The translations under genes were made by a program, and so were the position numbers. Shown piece after piece: positions 5,867-13,720 of a stretch of DNA of 18,834 nucleotides (positions are counted from its first letter, which is position 1; each line of letters opens with the position of its first letter). The DNA comes from Acidulodesulfobacterium_A sp049965795 (GTDB lineage: Bacteria > SZUA-79 > Acidulodesulfobacterales > Acidulodesulfobacteraceae): positions 1-18,834 of the forward strand of contig JBMFVW010000030.1 in assembly GCA_049965795.1 (NCBI GenBank), read 5' to 3'. A model generated the notes under the pieces. It saw only the letters and a program-made list of their open reading frames with translations. It was not told where the DNA came from and did no database searches.

Positions 5867-7033
5867 ATGAACGGAGAAAACGAAAAAACAGAAACGGCGC
5901 AAAACGCCTCTTTAAAAGAAGCTGACAGCAAATTTACCAAAAAAAATATTATTACCGCTTCCATTATACTTTTAATTGCAATTATAGGCGGTATTTTCGT
6001 ACTCAGATGGTATATTTTCGGACTTACCCACGTATATACCGAAGACGCGGAAGTGGACGGACATATAGTATCCATAAGTACTATGGTTCCGGGTAATATC
6101 AAAGCAGTTTACGTACATAAAAACGAGATAGTCAAAAAAGGAGAGCTGATCGCCAGAATTAACGATTCGACGTACTATCCAGAAATGCTTCAGGCAAAAG
6201 AAAATTACAAACTTGCAAAAGCAAAACTATTTAGCGCCGGCGGTGCGGTAGCGCAATTTATAGGTAATTCCTATAATTCGTTCTATATTAACAGGCTTTC
6301 TTATACTACCGCTTTGGCAAATCTCCATAAAGCCAAATTGTCGTATATACTTGCCAAGAAAAATTACCTTAGGGGACTTGCCCTTTTAAATAAACAGTTT
6401 ATAACTAAAGAACAGTTCGATACCCTAAATACCCAGTATCTAATTTCGAGACAGGCGCTTATATCCGCCGAGTCCGCACTAGGAACAGCAAGAAGAAATT
6501 ACGTAGAATCAAGATATGTAAAGAGCGTGTCTTATGCAAACAAGCTGACGACGCTTATTCCTTTAAGAAAGGCGGTTAAGGTAGCCGAAGCGGCTTATAA
6601 AGTAGCTCTCGCAAACTACAAAAATACTTTTATCTATTCTCCTATAAGCGGATTAGTTACGGAAAAAATGTCTTATGCCGGCGAATACGTTACGCCCGGT
6701 ACGCCGATAGTTATGGAAAATAATTTGAGGCGCGTATGGGTTACCGCAAACGTAAAAGAAACAGTTATAGGAAACGTTAAAAAAGGCGATCCTGTTTCGA
6801 TTACCGTAGATTCTTTTCCCGGAAAAGTTTTTAAAGGCGCGGTTAAATTCGTAGGTTCGGTTACGACGTCTAAATTTGCTTTAATTCCTACGAATAACCC
6901 TTCCGGAACTTTTACCAAAGTAACTCACAGGCTTCCCGTAAGAATTCAGATATTAAACGATAAAAATCATCTTTTAAAGCCGGGTATGATGGTAGAAGTA
7001 ACAATTAATACCGCTAAAAGATACGGAAAATAA
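5867..7033 (+). CDS. HlyD/EmrA-family periplasmic adaptor (membrane fusion) protein
   Basis: This 388-residue protein has a charged cytoplasmic N-terminus (1-25) and one transmembrane helix (IITASIILLIAIIGGIFVL, about 28-46). YTEDAEVDGHIVSISTMVPG follows, the EmrA-type version of the first lipoyl/barrel-sandwich half; NEIVKKGELIARIN completes it. A long alpha-helical hairpin (about 105-240) leads to the second half, IYSPISGLVTEKMSYAGEYV. The beta-barrel region ends LLKPGMMVEVTI. Adaptors of this group link an inner-membrane transporter to TolC. ATG 5867 has GGGTGG upstream. The usual EmrB-type MFS pump is not next to it; a cytochrome c gene follows at 21 bp. Family assignment is firm; substrate is unknown. 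Confidence 0.88.
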   Translation: MNGENEKTETAQNASLKEADSKFTKKNIITASIILLIAIIGGIFVLRWYIFGLTHVYTEDAEVDGHIVSISTMVPGNIKAVYVHKNEIVKKGELIARINDSTYYPEMLQAKENYKLAKAKLFSAGGAVAQFIGNSYNSFYINRLSYTTALANLHKAKLSYILAKKNYLRGLALLNKQFITKEQFDTLNTQYLISRQALISAESALGTARRNYVESRYVKSVSYANKLTTLIPLRKAVKVAEAAYKVALANYKNTFIYSPISGLVTEKMSYAGEYVTPGTPIVMENNLRRVWVTANVKETVIGNVKKGDPVSITVDSFPGKVFKGAVKFVGSVTTSKFALIPTNNPSGTFTKVTHRLPVRIQILNDKNHLLKPGMMVEVTINTAKRYGK

Positions 7034-7054
7034 ATATTTTAGGAGATATACACG

Positions 7055-7486
7055 ATGAATATTAAAACTATTAAAACTGTTGGAATTGTTAAAAAAAATA
7101 AATCAATATTTAATTTTGCTCCGTATATATTTATAGTTTTTGCGTGCCTGTTTTTTTTAAGCCCGATTTTATTTATGCCCAAAGCAGCATACTCATATAA
7201 TAATTCGCAGGGCAAATATCTTTTTCATTATTATAACTGCGACGATTGCCATTCCGTTAACGGAGTCGGCGGCAGCCTTGGACCGTCGCTTTCTAATTAC
7301 GGGAATACGGTACCGGATTTTAACTGGACGGTACAGCAGATTAAACATCCTAATTCTCACTTTAAGAGAGGCGATAAAATAAGTATTCAAGGTAAAACTT
7401 ATTACGTTATTATGCCGTCTTATAACTATATACCTCAATATGAAGTAAACGAATTGGCTTCTTATCTGGAATCTTTAAAGAAATAA
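7055..7486 (+). CDS. Periplasmic mono-haem c-type cytochrome
   Basis: This 143-residue protein has an N-terminal hydrophobic segment (about 20-46, FAPYIFIVFACLFFLSPILF), which is a signal peptide or anchor. One haem-binding motif, CDDCH (62-66), follows and provides His66. Met120 in VIMPSYN is the likely sixth haem ligand, as in class I cytochromes. The protein ends with the usual helix NELASYLESLKK. The motif context GKYLFHYYNCDDCH and GVGGSLGPSLS is typical of small periplasmic electron carriers. It begins 21 bp after the adaptor gene with an AGGAG site, so co-transcription is likely. Why an electron carrier is joined to an efflux pair is unclear. The gene ends 6 bp from the convergent MscS gene with no visible terminator. 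Confidence 0.87.
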   Translation: MNIKTIKTVGIVKKNKSIFNFAPYIFIVFACLFFLSPILFMPKAAYSYNNSQGKYLFHYYNCDDCHSVNGVGGSLGPSLSNYGNTVPDFNWTVQQIKHPNSHFKRGDKISIQGKTYYVIMPSYNYIPQYEVNELASYLESLKK

Positions 7487-7492
7487 TAAAAA

Positions 7493-8437
7493 TTAATTTT
7501 TCGGCGTCTGAGCCGTGCTATTAATATTAATATTTTTATTGTTTCCGCCTGCGCCGCTATTGCTATTGCTATTGCTAATCATGTTAATCATATCTGCATT
7601 CTCAATCTGCAGACCGTTTTTAAATACGAGGTTGGTCCACGGATAAGTTAAATCTATATCATATTCCGCAAATTTTTTAGCTATTTCAAAATTTATGTCG
7701 CTTATGACGTAATGCCTTCTTATAGGGGACTGTATCCAGACTATAAGCTGAAGATCGAACGAAGACGCGCCGAAACCGACAAACCACACGGAAGGTTTAG
7801 GTTCTCTCAAAACTTCAACATTTTCATCGGCTATTTCAAGCAAAACTTTTTTTGCAAGATCTAATTTTGATGCGGTTTCTTCTATCCCCAGCGGTATATG
7901 CAGCCTTATTTTAGGGTCTTTGTGCGACCAGTTTATGACGTTGGATGTTATAAAATTAGAATTAGGAACTATTATAGATATATTATCCCTGGTAGTAATA
8001 GTCGTGCTTCTTGCCCTTATGTCGCTTACTATGCCGTCGTATCCCGCAACTTCGACGTATTCACCCTCTTTTATCGGCTTTTCGAATAAAATAATTATTC
8101 CGGAAATGAAATTGCTAATAATATTCTGCATTCCGAAACCTATACCAAGTCCGATTACGCCTGCAAGAAAAGCCAGTGAACTTAAATTTATGCCTAAAAC
8201 CTGAAATGCTATAAAAAAGCCTAATATTAAAATTATATATTTAATGAATCTGACTACAGTTTTGACGAAAGATTTATTTAATGTCCTGTTTTTTTTGAAC
8301 TCTTTTTTTATAATATAGGCAAATAAAAACGATATTAAATATGAAACTATTATTATTATTAACGACAAAATTATAGATAGTAGTCTAATTTTATTGCCGT
8401 CTATTGTATATACTTTATCTCTTAAAAATTCAAACAT
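7493..8437 (-). CDS. Small-conductance mechanosensitive channel, MscS family
   Basis: This 314-residue protein has the three-helix MscS core. TM1 is about 18-42, TM2 about 62-84, and the pore-lining TM3 is about 87-112 with glycine-rich LAFLAGVIGLGIGFGMQNI. The beta domain follows with IIILFEKPIKEGEYVEV and GIVSDIRARSTTITTRDN, the best conserved MscS segment, then IIVPNSNF. The C-terminal alpha-beta part ends near Y-P-W-T. Such channels release solutes when turgor rises. After residue 285 the tail is low complexity (SNSNSNSGAGG and poly-N), encoded by a hexanucleotide repeat. ATG 8437 has no clear ribosome-binding site. Convergent with the cytochrome gene. Confidence 0.9.
   Translation of the reverse strand: MFEFLRDKVYTIDGNKIRLLSIILSLIIIIVSYLISFLFAYIIKKEFKKNRTLNKSFVKTVVRFIKYIILILGFFIAFQVLGINLSSLAFLAGVIGLGIGFGMQNIISNFISGIIILFEKPIKEGEYVEVAGYDGIVSDIRARSTTITTRDNISIIVPNSNFITSNVINWSHKDPKIRLHIPLGIEETASKLDLAKKVLLEIADENVEVLREPKPSVWFVGFGASSFDLQLIVWIQSPIRRHYVISDINFEIAKKFAEYDIDLTYPWTNLVFKNGLQIENADMINMISNSNSNSGAGGNNKNININSTAQTPKN
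7556..7577. repeat. Hexanucleotide tandem repeat in the mscS tail
   Basis: GCTATT is repeated three times plus a partial fourth copy. In the reverse-strand gene it encodes alternating Ser-Asn residues. Gain or loss of a unit would keep the frame, so tail length could vary between strains. Confidence 0.75.
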
Positions 8438-8761
8438 ATTATAAATACTTAATTATTCCTTTTTATCTGTGAATTTTTGTTTATAAATTATAGTTATTTT
8501 TTCTGCATGATATATTATAATATATAAAATAAAATTTAAAAACGTTAAAATAAACCTTAATCCTGCAATAGAAAATATTCATATTTTTTGCTTGATTAAA
8601 TTAAGGAAATATATTCTCTTAAAAGGTATCAGATTTTATTTTTTGCATGTGAAACAGTGCAATTAACAATAAAATATCTGCAAAAAAATTAATCTGATAC
8701 CTCTTTTAAGAGCAAATAACTTTCTATTGCAGGATTAAAGATAAATAATAGAGTAGAATAA
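8438..8761. other. Divergent intergenic region between mscS and ispG
   Basis: These 324 bp hold no plausible ORF. The right-hand part is filled by the imperfect hairpin element described separately. The left-hand part (8438-8555) is very AT-rich and must contain the mscS promoter, but I could not pick one with confidence. No convincing ispG promoter or ribosome-binding site was seen either. Confidence 0.6.
8556..8740. repeat. 185-bp imperfect inverted repeat (hairpin element) upstream of ispG
   Basis: The outer arms TTAATCCTGCAATAGAAA (8557-8574) and its exact complement (8721-8738) pair over 18 bp. Inner arms CTCTTAAAAGGTATCAGATT (8616-8635) and its complement (8691-8712) pair with a 2-nt difference. 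Innermost blocks near 8632-8646 and 8679-8693 pair at 13 of 15 positions. The left arm carries roughly 30 extra nt between the outer and inner blocks. The loop is 8647-8678. The arm core, GGTATCAGATT, recurs near 12131 and 16976. This could be a nonautonomous mobile element of the MITE or REP/BIME kind, or a structured RNA leader of ispG. Confidence 0.8.
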
Positions 8762-9850
8762 TTGATAAAAAGAAGACTAACGCGGACTATAAAAATAGGC
8801 GGTATATCGGTCGGCTCTGATGCCCAGATTAGTGTGCAATCTATGACCAATACACTTACAGAGGATGCCGAAGCTACTATAAAACAGATAAAAAATTTAG
8901 AAAGTTATAATTGCGAAATAGTAAGAGTATCGGTCAATACCGATTTAGCCGCGGAATCTTTAAAAGAAATAATAAAGAACGTAAAAGTCCCTATAGTAGC
9001 CGATATTCATTTCGACCACAGACTCGCGCTTGCCTCGCTTGAAGCCGGCGCCGCCGGTTTAAGAATAAATCCGGGAAATATAGGCGGCAGGCAAAAAGTG
9101 AAAGAAGTCGTAAGCGCCTGCAAAGACAAAAACGTGCCGATAAGAATAGGCGTTAATTCAGGGTCTTTAGAAAAAGGCGTTCTGGATAAAAACGGAGGAG
9201 ATTTTGCCGCCTCAATGGTCGAAAGCGGCTTGAGGCACATTAAAATATTGGAAGGCGAATCGTTTTACGATATCAAAATTTCTTTAAAATCGACGGATGT
9301 TTTAACTACGGTAAGAGGGTATAAGCTTTTAGCCGAAAAAGTGGATTATCCTTTTCATATAGGCATAACCGAAGCGGGAACGGTATTCTCCGGAGCCATA
9401 AAATCCGGAGTAGGACTCGGCATACTGCTTTATGAAGGGTTAGGAGATACGATAAGGGTTTCGCTCAGCGACGACCCCGTTATGGAGGTTATAGCCGGAT
9501 ATAATATACTAAGGGATTTGGGTTTGAGGCAGGGCGGAGTCCAGCTGATATCATGTCCTACGTGTGCCAGAACGGAAATTGACATAGTGAATATGGCTAA
9601 AAAATTCGAGAAGATTTCGGCTAAAATAAAATCCGGCATAAAGGTAGCGATAATGGGTTGCGTGGTAAATGGACCAGGAGAATCCAAGCATGCCGACGTC
9701 GGCATTGCCGGAGGCAGAGAGAAATCCGTTTTGTTTTCTAAAGGAAAGGTTATAGGAAAATTCGATAATAAAGATATATTAAATGCATTAATAAGCCAGA
9801 TAGAAAGTATAACCGGCGAAAAAATAGATTATAACGACGACGAAGATTAG
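8762..9850 (+). CDS. ispG: 4-hydroxy-3-methylbut-2-enyl diphosphate synthase (IspG/GcpE)
   Basis: This 362-residue protein begins RTIKIGGISVGSDAQISVQS, the classical GcpE start. It contains VRVSVNT, PIVADIHFD and LRINPGNIG in the TIM-barrel half. The iron-sulfur half has Cys265 and Cys268 (ISCPTCART) and Cys300 in MGCVVNGPGE, with Glu307 as the fourth cluster ligand. All four ligands are present. It is the short bacterial form without the plant-type insertion. The enzyme reduces MEcPP to HMBPP in the MEP isoprenoid pathway, feeding quinone side chains and other isoprenoids. The start is TTG 8762; no ATG is available nearby and the ribosome-binding site is weak. proS follows 65 bp later on the same strand. 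Confidence 0.96.
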   Translation: MIKRRLTRTIKIGGISVGSDAQISVQSMTNTLTEDAEATIKQIKNLESYNCEIVRVSVNTDLAAESLKEIIKNVKVPIVADIHFDHRLALASLEAGAAGLRINPGNIGGRQKVKEVVSACKDKNVPIRIGVNSGSLEKGVLDKNGGDFAASMVESGLRHIKILEGESFYDIKISLKSTDVLTTVRGYKLLAEKVDYPFHIGITEAGTVFSGAIKSGVGLGILLYEGLGDTIRVSLSDDPVMEVIAGYNILRDLGLRQGGVQLISCPTCARTEIDIVNMAKKFEKISAKIKSGIKVAIMGCVVNGPGESKHADVGIAGGREKSVLFSKGKVIGKFDNKDILNALISQIESITGEKIDYNDDED

Positions 9851-9915
9851 TAAATTACAAAGAAAACGTTAATAATTTATAAAATCAAATAATTTTAAAT
9901 ATAAAGGAGTCCATA

Positions 9916-11721
9916 GTGCGATATTCAAATTTTTTTATTCCTTCTTTAAAAGAAGATCCTAAGGAAGCCGTTCTTAAAAGCCATAAACTGCTGTTAAGGG
10001 CGGGTTACGTAAGACAGTTGTCCGGCGGAATATATACATACCTTCCTCTCGGCTTAAAGAGCCTCCGCAAGTTAGAAGAAATAATAAGGCAGGAGATGAA
10101 TTCGGCGGGCGCAGTAGAACTTTCCATGCCTTTCGTTCAGCCGCTGGAAATCTGGAAAGAGTCCGGAAGGGACGAAGACTACGGGAAAGAACTTCTTCGT
10201 TTTAAAGACAGGCAGGATAGAGACTTTTGCTTAGCTCCTACCTACGAAGAGGTTATTACGGATCTGGTTAAGAAAAATGTAAGGTCATACAAGGAACTCC
10301 CTTTAACTCTTTATCAGATTCATCTTAAATTCAGGGACGAGATGCGTCCGAGATTCGGTTTAATGCGCGCAAAAGAGTTTATTATGAAGGACGCTTACAG
10401 TTTCGATACCGACGAAAAAGGATTGGACGAAAGCTATAAAAAAATGAAGCATGCGTATGAAAATATATTTAAAAGATTAGGGTTCGATTTTAAATTTATT
10501 AAAGCGGAGGCCGGTGAAATCGGAGGAAATTATTCCGAAGAGCTTATGGTTTTTTCCGAATACGGGGAAGACAAAATAGTAATATGCAATAACTGCGGCT
10601 ATGCGGCTTCAATCGACGAAGCCGAATCCGTTACCGATTATAACGGACCGCTTGATTCGTGCAGACAGCCGAGAATGACCAAGCTTTCTACGCCTGATAA
10701 AAAATCGGTGGAAGAGGTAGCGGAATACCTTAAAGTTGACAAAACCTGTTTTGCAAAAACAATAATATATGAATCGGAAATAGGTTTTATTGCGGCTTTA
10801 GTAAGGGGCGACAGGGAAATAAACGAACGCAAGTTAAAAAAAGCGGTAAAAATTAAAAATCTGTTTCTTGCAAAAGAGCAGGACGTAGAAAAAATAACCG
10901 GAGCGCCTTGCGGCTTTGCCGGTCCTTTCGGTTTAAAAAAGCAAAACGGCAATACGAACAATATAGGCAATATAGGCAATAACGGCGCAGATGAAAATGT
11001 GGGCGCAGATAATATAAAAGCCGATGCTGCCCGTAATATATTGATAGTAATAGACGAGGAGATTAACAATTCGGAATACTGGATTACCGGCGCCAACGAA
11101 AAAGACTGGCATATGGCAAACGTTAAACCCGGACGCGATTTTAATTTCGATATAGCTGCGGATATAAGAAGCGTGCAGTCCGGCGATAAATGCGTAAAAT
11201 GCCAGGGGGTATTAGACGTAAAAAATGCCATCGAACTCGGTCATATATTTAAACTCGGAGAAAAATATTCAAAAGCTTTAAGCGCAAAATTTCTCGACGA
11301 GAAAGGCGAATCTAAATATTTCGTCATGGGCTGTTACGGAATAGGCGTCGGCAGAACTTTACAGACTCTCGTCGAAGTATTCTCCGATGAAAACGGTATC
11401 AATCTTCCTGTTTCGGTAAGTCCTTTTGCGTTAGCCGTCGTCAATCTTAACGTAAACGACGAAAAAATTAACGAAATTTCCGAAAAGATTTACAAGGATT
11501 TAATCTCTATGGGGGCAGACGTACTTTACGACGACAGAAAACTGTCCGCCGGTATTAAACTTAAAGATATTGACCTTATCGGAATTCCTTTTAAGATAGT
11601 CATAGGAAACAGAACCGTTAAAGAAAACAAATACGAGCTCGAAATAAAAAAAGACTCCTCCAAAGAAACCTTCGAGAATTTCGACGCTTTATACTCAAGA
11701 ATTAAGGAACTTATTTTTTAA
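9916..11721 (+). CDS. proS: Prolyl-tRNA synthetase, bacterial long form with editing domain
   Basis: This 601-residue class II synthetase joins proline to tRNA-Pro. Its start is GTG 9916 behind a clear AAAGGAG. Motif 1 region GGIYTYLPLGLKSL (about 36-49) is followed by motif 2, FRDEMRPRFGLMRAKEFIMK (about 138-158), and motif 3 CYGIGVGRTL (about 472-481). Between motifs 2 and 3 lies the bacterial INS editing domain (about 225-405), with FAKTIIYE and ALVRGDREINERKL, which removes mischarged alanine. The anticodon-binding domain is C-terminal (VLYDDRKLSAGIKLKDIDLIG). The protein is about 30 residues longer than most relatives, explained by an N- and G-rich linker (about 340-372) in the INS domain, encoded by tandem CAATATAGG repeats. 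Confidence 0.96.
   Translation: MRYSNFFIPSLKEDPKEAVLKSHKLLLRAGYVRQLSGGIYTYLPLGLKSLRKLEEIIRQEMNSAGAVELSMPFVQPLEIWKESGRDEDYGKELLRFKDRQDRDFCLAPTYEEVITDLVKKNVRSYKELPLTLYQIHLKFRDEMRPRFGLMRAKEFIMKDAYSFDTDEKGLDESYKKMKHAYENIFKRLGFDFKFIKAEAGEIGGNYSEELMVFSEYGEDKIVICNNCGYAASIDEAESVTDYNGPLDSCRQPRMTKLSTPDKKSVEEVAEYLKVDKTCFAKTIIYESEIGFIAALVRGDREINERKLKKAVKIKNLFLAKEQDVEKITGAPCGFAGPFGLKKQNGNTNNIGNIGNNGADENVGADNIKADAARNILIVIDEEINNSEYWITGANEKDWHMANVKPGRDFNFDIAADIRSVQSGDKCVKCQGVLDVKNAIELGHIFKLGEKYSKALSAKFLDEKGESKYFVMGCYGIGVGRTLQTLVEVFSDENGINLPVSVSPFALAVVNLNVNDEKINEISEKIYKDLISMGADVLYDDRKLSAGIKLKDIDLIGIPFKIVIGNRTVKENKYELEIKKDSSKETFENFDALYSRIKELIF
10959..10980 (+). repeat. 9-bp tandem repeat in the proS editing domain
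   Basis: CAATATAGG occurs twice followed by CAAT, encoding a repeated N-I-G unit within a low-complexity linker. The frame is preserved. Confidence 0.7.
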
Positions 11722-11760
11722 AAAAAACCTAAAAAGAGCTGAAAATATTGTCTTTTTAGG
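11721..11760 (-). terminator. Rho-independent terminator for the reverse-strand fmdB gene, possibly bidirectional
   Basis: On the reverse strand CCTAAAAAGA (11751-11760) pairs perfectly with TCTTTTTAGG (11728-11737), and a run of seven T follows (11727-11721). That is a classic intrinsic terminator, though its stem is AT-rich. It lies 50 bp beyond the fmdB stop and directly after the proS stop, so it may also end proS transcription from the other side, where the T-run is less ideal. Confidence 0.75.
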
Positions 11761-11810
11761 CTTAAATATATTAATTTTTTTTCAATTCAGGCAAACTGCC
11801 CGTTTTATGC

Positions 11811-12032
11811 TCAGCCGAAACCGCTGCTGTATCCGCCGCTTCCGCACGAACTGCCGGACGATCCGTAGCCGGAATCGTATCCGCTGCCGCAGCTGCTGAA
11901 TGAGCTGACTCTTTTTGCCGGCTTTTCCGCGCCGCATACCGGACATTTTATATCTTCAGGTTTATCGCTCAGTCTTTGGTAAATTTCAAATATTTTTCCG
12001 CATTTTTTACATTCGTATTCGTATATAGGCAT
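11811..12032 (-). CDS. FmdB-family zinc-ribbon protein
   Basis: This 73-residue protein begins MPIYEYECKKCGKIFEIYQR, the hallmark of FmdB-type putative regulatory proteins. Cys8, Cys11, Cys30 and Cys33 form two C-x-x-C knuckles for one zinc ion. The C-terminal third is a flexible Gly/Ser-rich tail (from about residue 43, SSFSSCGSG onward) with two extra cysteines. The ATG at 12032 has a strong GGAGGG site. The gene follows the second TolC-like gene by 205 bp on the same strand, but a TATAAT box in the gap suggests its own promoter. FmdB was named after formamidase operons; its molecular role is not established. Confidence 0.88.
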   Translation of the reverse strand: MPIYEYECKKCGKIFEIYQRLSDKPEDIKCPVCGAEKPAKRVSSFSSCGSGYDSGYGSSGSSCGSGGYSSGFG

Positions 12033-12105
12033 ATTAACAATTTCCCTCCTTTTATAGCTTTTTAATTCGCCGTTCTTTTATTTTATTTCAATGAATCATG
12101 TTAAT

Positions 12106-12136
12106 ATTATACCATATTTATAGGAAAAAGTGTCAG
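12106..12136 (-). promoter_or_regulatory. Possible fmdB promoter using the repeat motif as -35
   Basis: On the reverse strand a perfect TATAAT lies at 12106-12111. The best -35 candidate, CTGACA (12131-12136, 5 of 6 matches), is 19 bp away, slightly long. This CTGACA is part of the dispersed repeat motif. The predicted start near 12099 would leave a leader of about 65 nt. Confidence 0.4.
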
Positions 12137-12153
12137 ATTAATTTTTTTGCAAA
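12121..12153 (+). repeat. Dispersed repeat motif, single copy upstream of fmdB
   Basis: TAGGAAAAAGTGTCAGATTA followed by ATTTTTTTGCA (12121-12151) matches the right arm of the hairpin at 8556-8740 read on the reverse strand (GGTATCAGATTAATTTTTTT and GCA). It also matches the copy at 16967-16990. The element is intergenic. Confidence 0.65.
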
Positions 12154-12237
12154 ATCTCTTGATTTTATCGAGCTTTACAATTTTATATCGGCAATTTTGA
12201 GTAAATGCTTTCTATTATGCTAATTATGCTGCATATT

Positions 12238-13641
12238 TTAAAGCGTTCCTGTGACGAGTTTTATATAATATTTATCGGTATTGAGTTTGAATAACGTATT
12301 TAGATAATTCAATTTAGCGGCTTTATATTCGTTGAGCGTCCTGTCTAAATTAATTAAGGTCGTCATGCCTGCTTTGTACCTGTTAGTCGTAATTCTAAGC
12401 GTCTGCTTGGCATTTAATGCGGCAAGCTTTGCGACGCCGGTATTAATCAAATCTGTTTTATACTGCAAATATGCTTTTCTGACCTGCATTTTAATTTTAT
12501 CCTTTAATAGCCCTTGATATTCAAGCATTGTGTTGTAAGAAGTTTTAGATTTCTGTAAATTATTATAGTCGTAAAGACCGGAAAAAATATTAAAATGAAG
12601 CATTACGGTGAAAGTATAGCTGTAGGAATCGTCGGGATGTATAGCCGGTCCGTTACTGAAATAATCGTATCCGGCGACTAATTTCGGCAAAAATTTACCG
12701 TAAGCCGATTTAACTCCAAATTCCATATTTTTTTTGTTAAGCAGAAGCGCCGTATAATCAGGTCTTTTTCTGAATGCCGTTTTTTGCATAGACGCTATAC
12801 TTAGATTTTTTCTTATCGGACTGTTTTTCAGCTTGCTTGTAATAACGTAGTTGGAATTTATAGGAAGTCCTATAGTTATATTTAAAAAATATTTTGCCAG
12901 CCTGTAATTTTTTTCGGCGGACGCGAGCTTTTCTTTCATTTTTGCAACTTCTACCTTTGCCCTTAATACGTCGGAAGATACAACCTGTCCGGATTTAAAT
13001 AAATTTTCGGAAAGAGTTTTATAATTTTCTGCCGTTTTCAGCATGCTTTTCATCAGTCCGACGTATTTTTTAGCCAGTATAACCGAATAATAAGCTTTTG
13101 CTACGCCGTATAAAACTTTCTGCTTAGCTTCGCTTAAGTCTTTTTTAACGGACTGCATATGAAGCTGAGCCCTTTTATATCCAAAGTATATTTTTCCGCC
13201 CATAAATATAGGCTGTTCTATGGAAAACTCCGATTCGTAATTATGTATCATACCAGGATTATTTAAAAAGCCTGGACTGAAATATGATTGAACATTCTGA
13301 TTTGTCAATATTCTCTGATTCAGAACGTTTCCGAAAGCATATAAAGGGTTATCGGTGTTCATATAAATTTCGTCAAAATTAATTTTTGGAAAAAAACCGC
13401 TCATAGATTCATTTTTTTCGTATCCTGCGCCGTTAAGTTTAAGTTTTTCCAATCTTAGCATTTTGTTGTATTTTAAAGCATAAATAAATGCCTGATTTAT
13501 CGATATATCAGGTTCTATAGCAGCTTTAAAGGCAAACGCGCTTTTTGAAAATTTTGACGGCATTAAAGGCATAAGCAGTAAAACCGACAAAAATGCAGTA
13601 AAAATAACCTTTTTGTTTTTATATATTTTATTCATATTCAT
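12238..13641 (-). CDS. TolC-family outer-membrane efflux protein, second copy
   Basis: This 467-residue protein has a signal peptide (about residues 9-37, VIFTAFLSVLLLMPLMP ending near SAFA). Mature sequence starts ISINQAFIYALKYNKMLRLE, the outer-membrane efflux protein opening. The two halves each have the family helix pattern: LFKSGQVVSSDVLRAKVEVA and YKAGMTTLINLDRTLNEYKAA. GGKIYFGYKRA in the first half is another common element. It is clearly a different sequence from the first TolC-like gene. No adaptor or pump lies beside it. It follows the arsR-like gene by 79 bp on the same strand, so the regulator may control it. ATG 13641 and the ATG two codons later are both usable. Confidence 0.87.
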   Translation of the reverse strand: MNMNKIYKNKKVIFTAFLSVLLLMPLMPSKFSKSAFAFKAAIEPDISINQAFIYALKYNKMLRLEKLKLNGAGYEKNESMSGFFPKINFDEIYMNTDNPLYAFGNVLNQRILTNQNVQSYFSPGFLNNPGMIHNYESEFSIEQPIFMGGKIYFGYKRAQLHMQSVKKDLSEAKQKVLYGVAKAYYSVILAKKYVGLMKSMLKTAENYKTLSENLFKSGQVVSSDVLRAKVEVAKMKEKLASAEKNYRLAKYFLNITIGLPINSNYVITSKLKNSPIRKNLSIASMQKTAFRKRPDYTALLLNKKNMEFGVKSAYGKFLPKLVAGYDYFSNGPAIHPDDSYSYTFTVMLHFNIFSGLYDYNNLQKSKTSYNTMLEYQGLLKDKIKMQVRKAYLQYKTDLINTGVAKLAALNAKQTLRITTNRYKAGMTTLINLDRTLNEYKAAKLNYLNTLFKLNTDKYYIKLVTGTL

Positions 13642-13720
13642 ATATATTAATAATTATATATTTGTTGCATTAAACAACCGAAAATTATATTAATTTAATT
13701 TTTATTTATTTTTTTTATTT

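Noticed and set aside
9007..9705. Reverse-strand ORFs within ispG
   Set aside because: They are antisense shadows of a fully conserved gene.
10638..11231. 197-codon reverse-strand ORF inside proS
   Set aside because: It is antisense to a highly conserved ProRS gene, has no ribosome-binding site and looks like no known protein.
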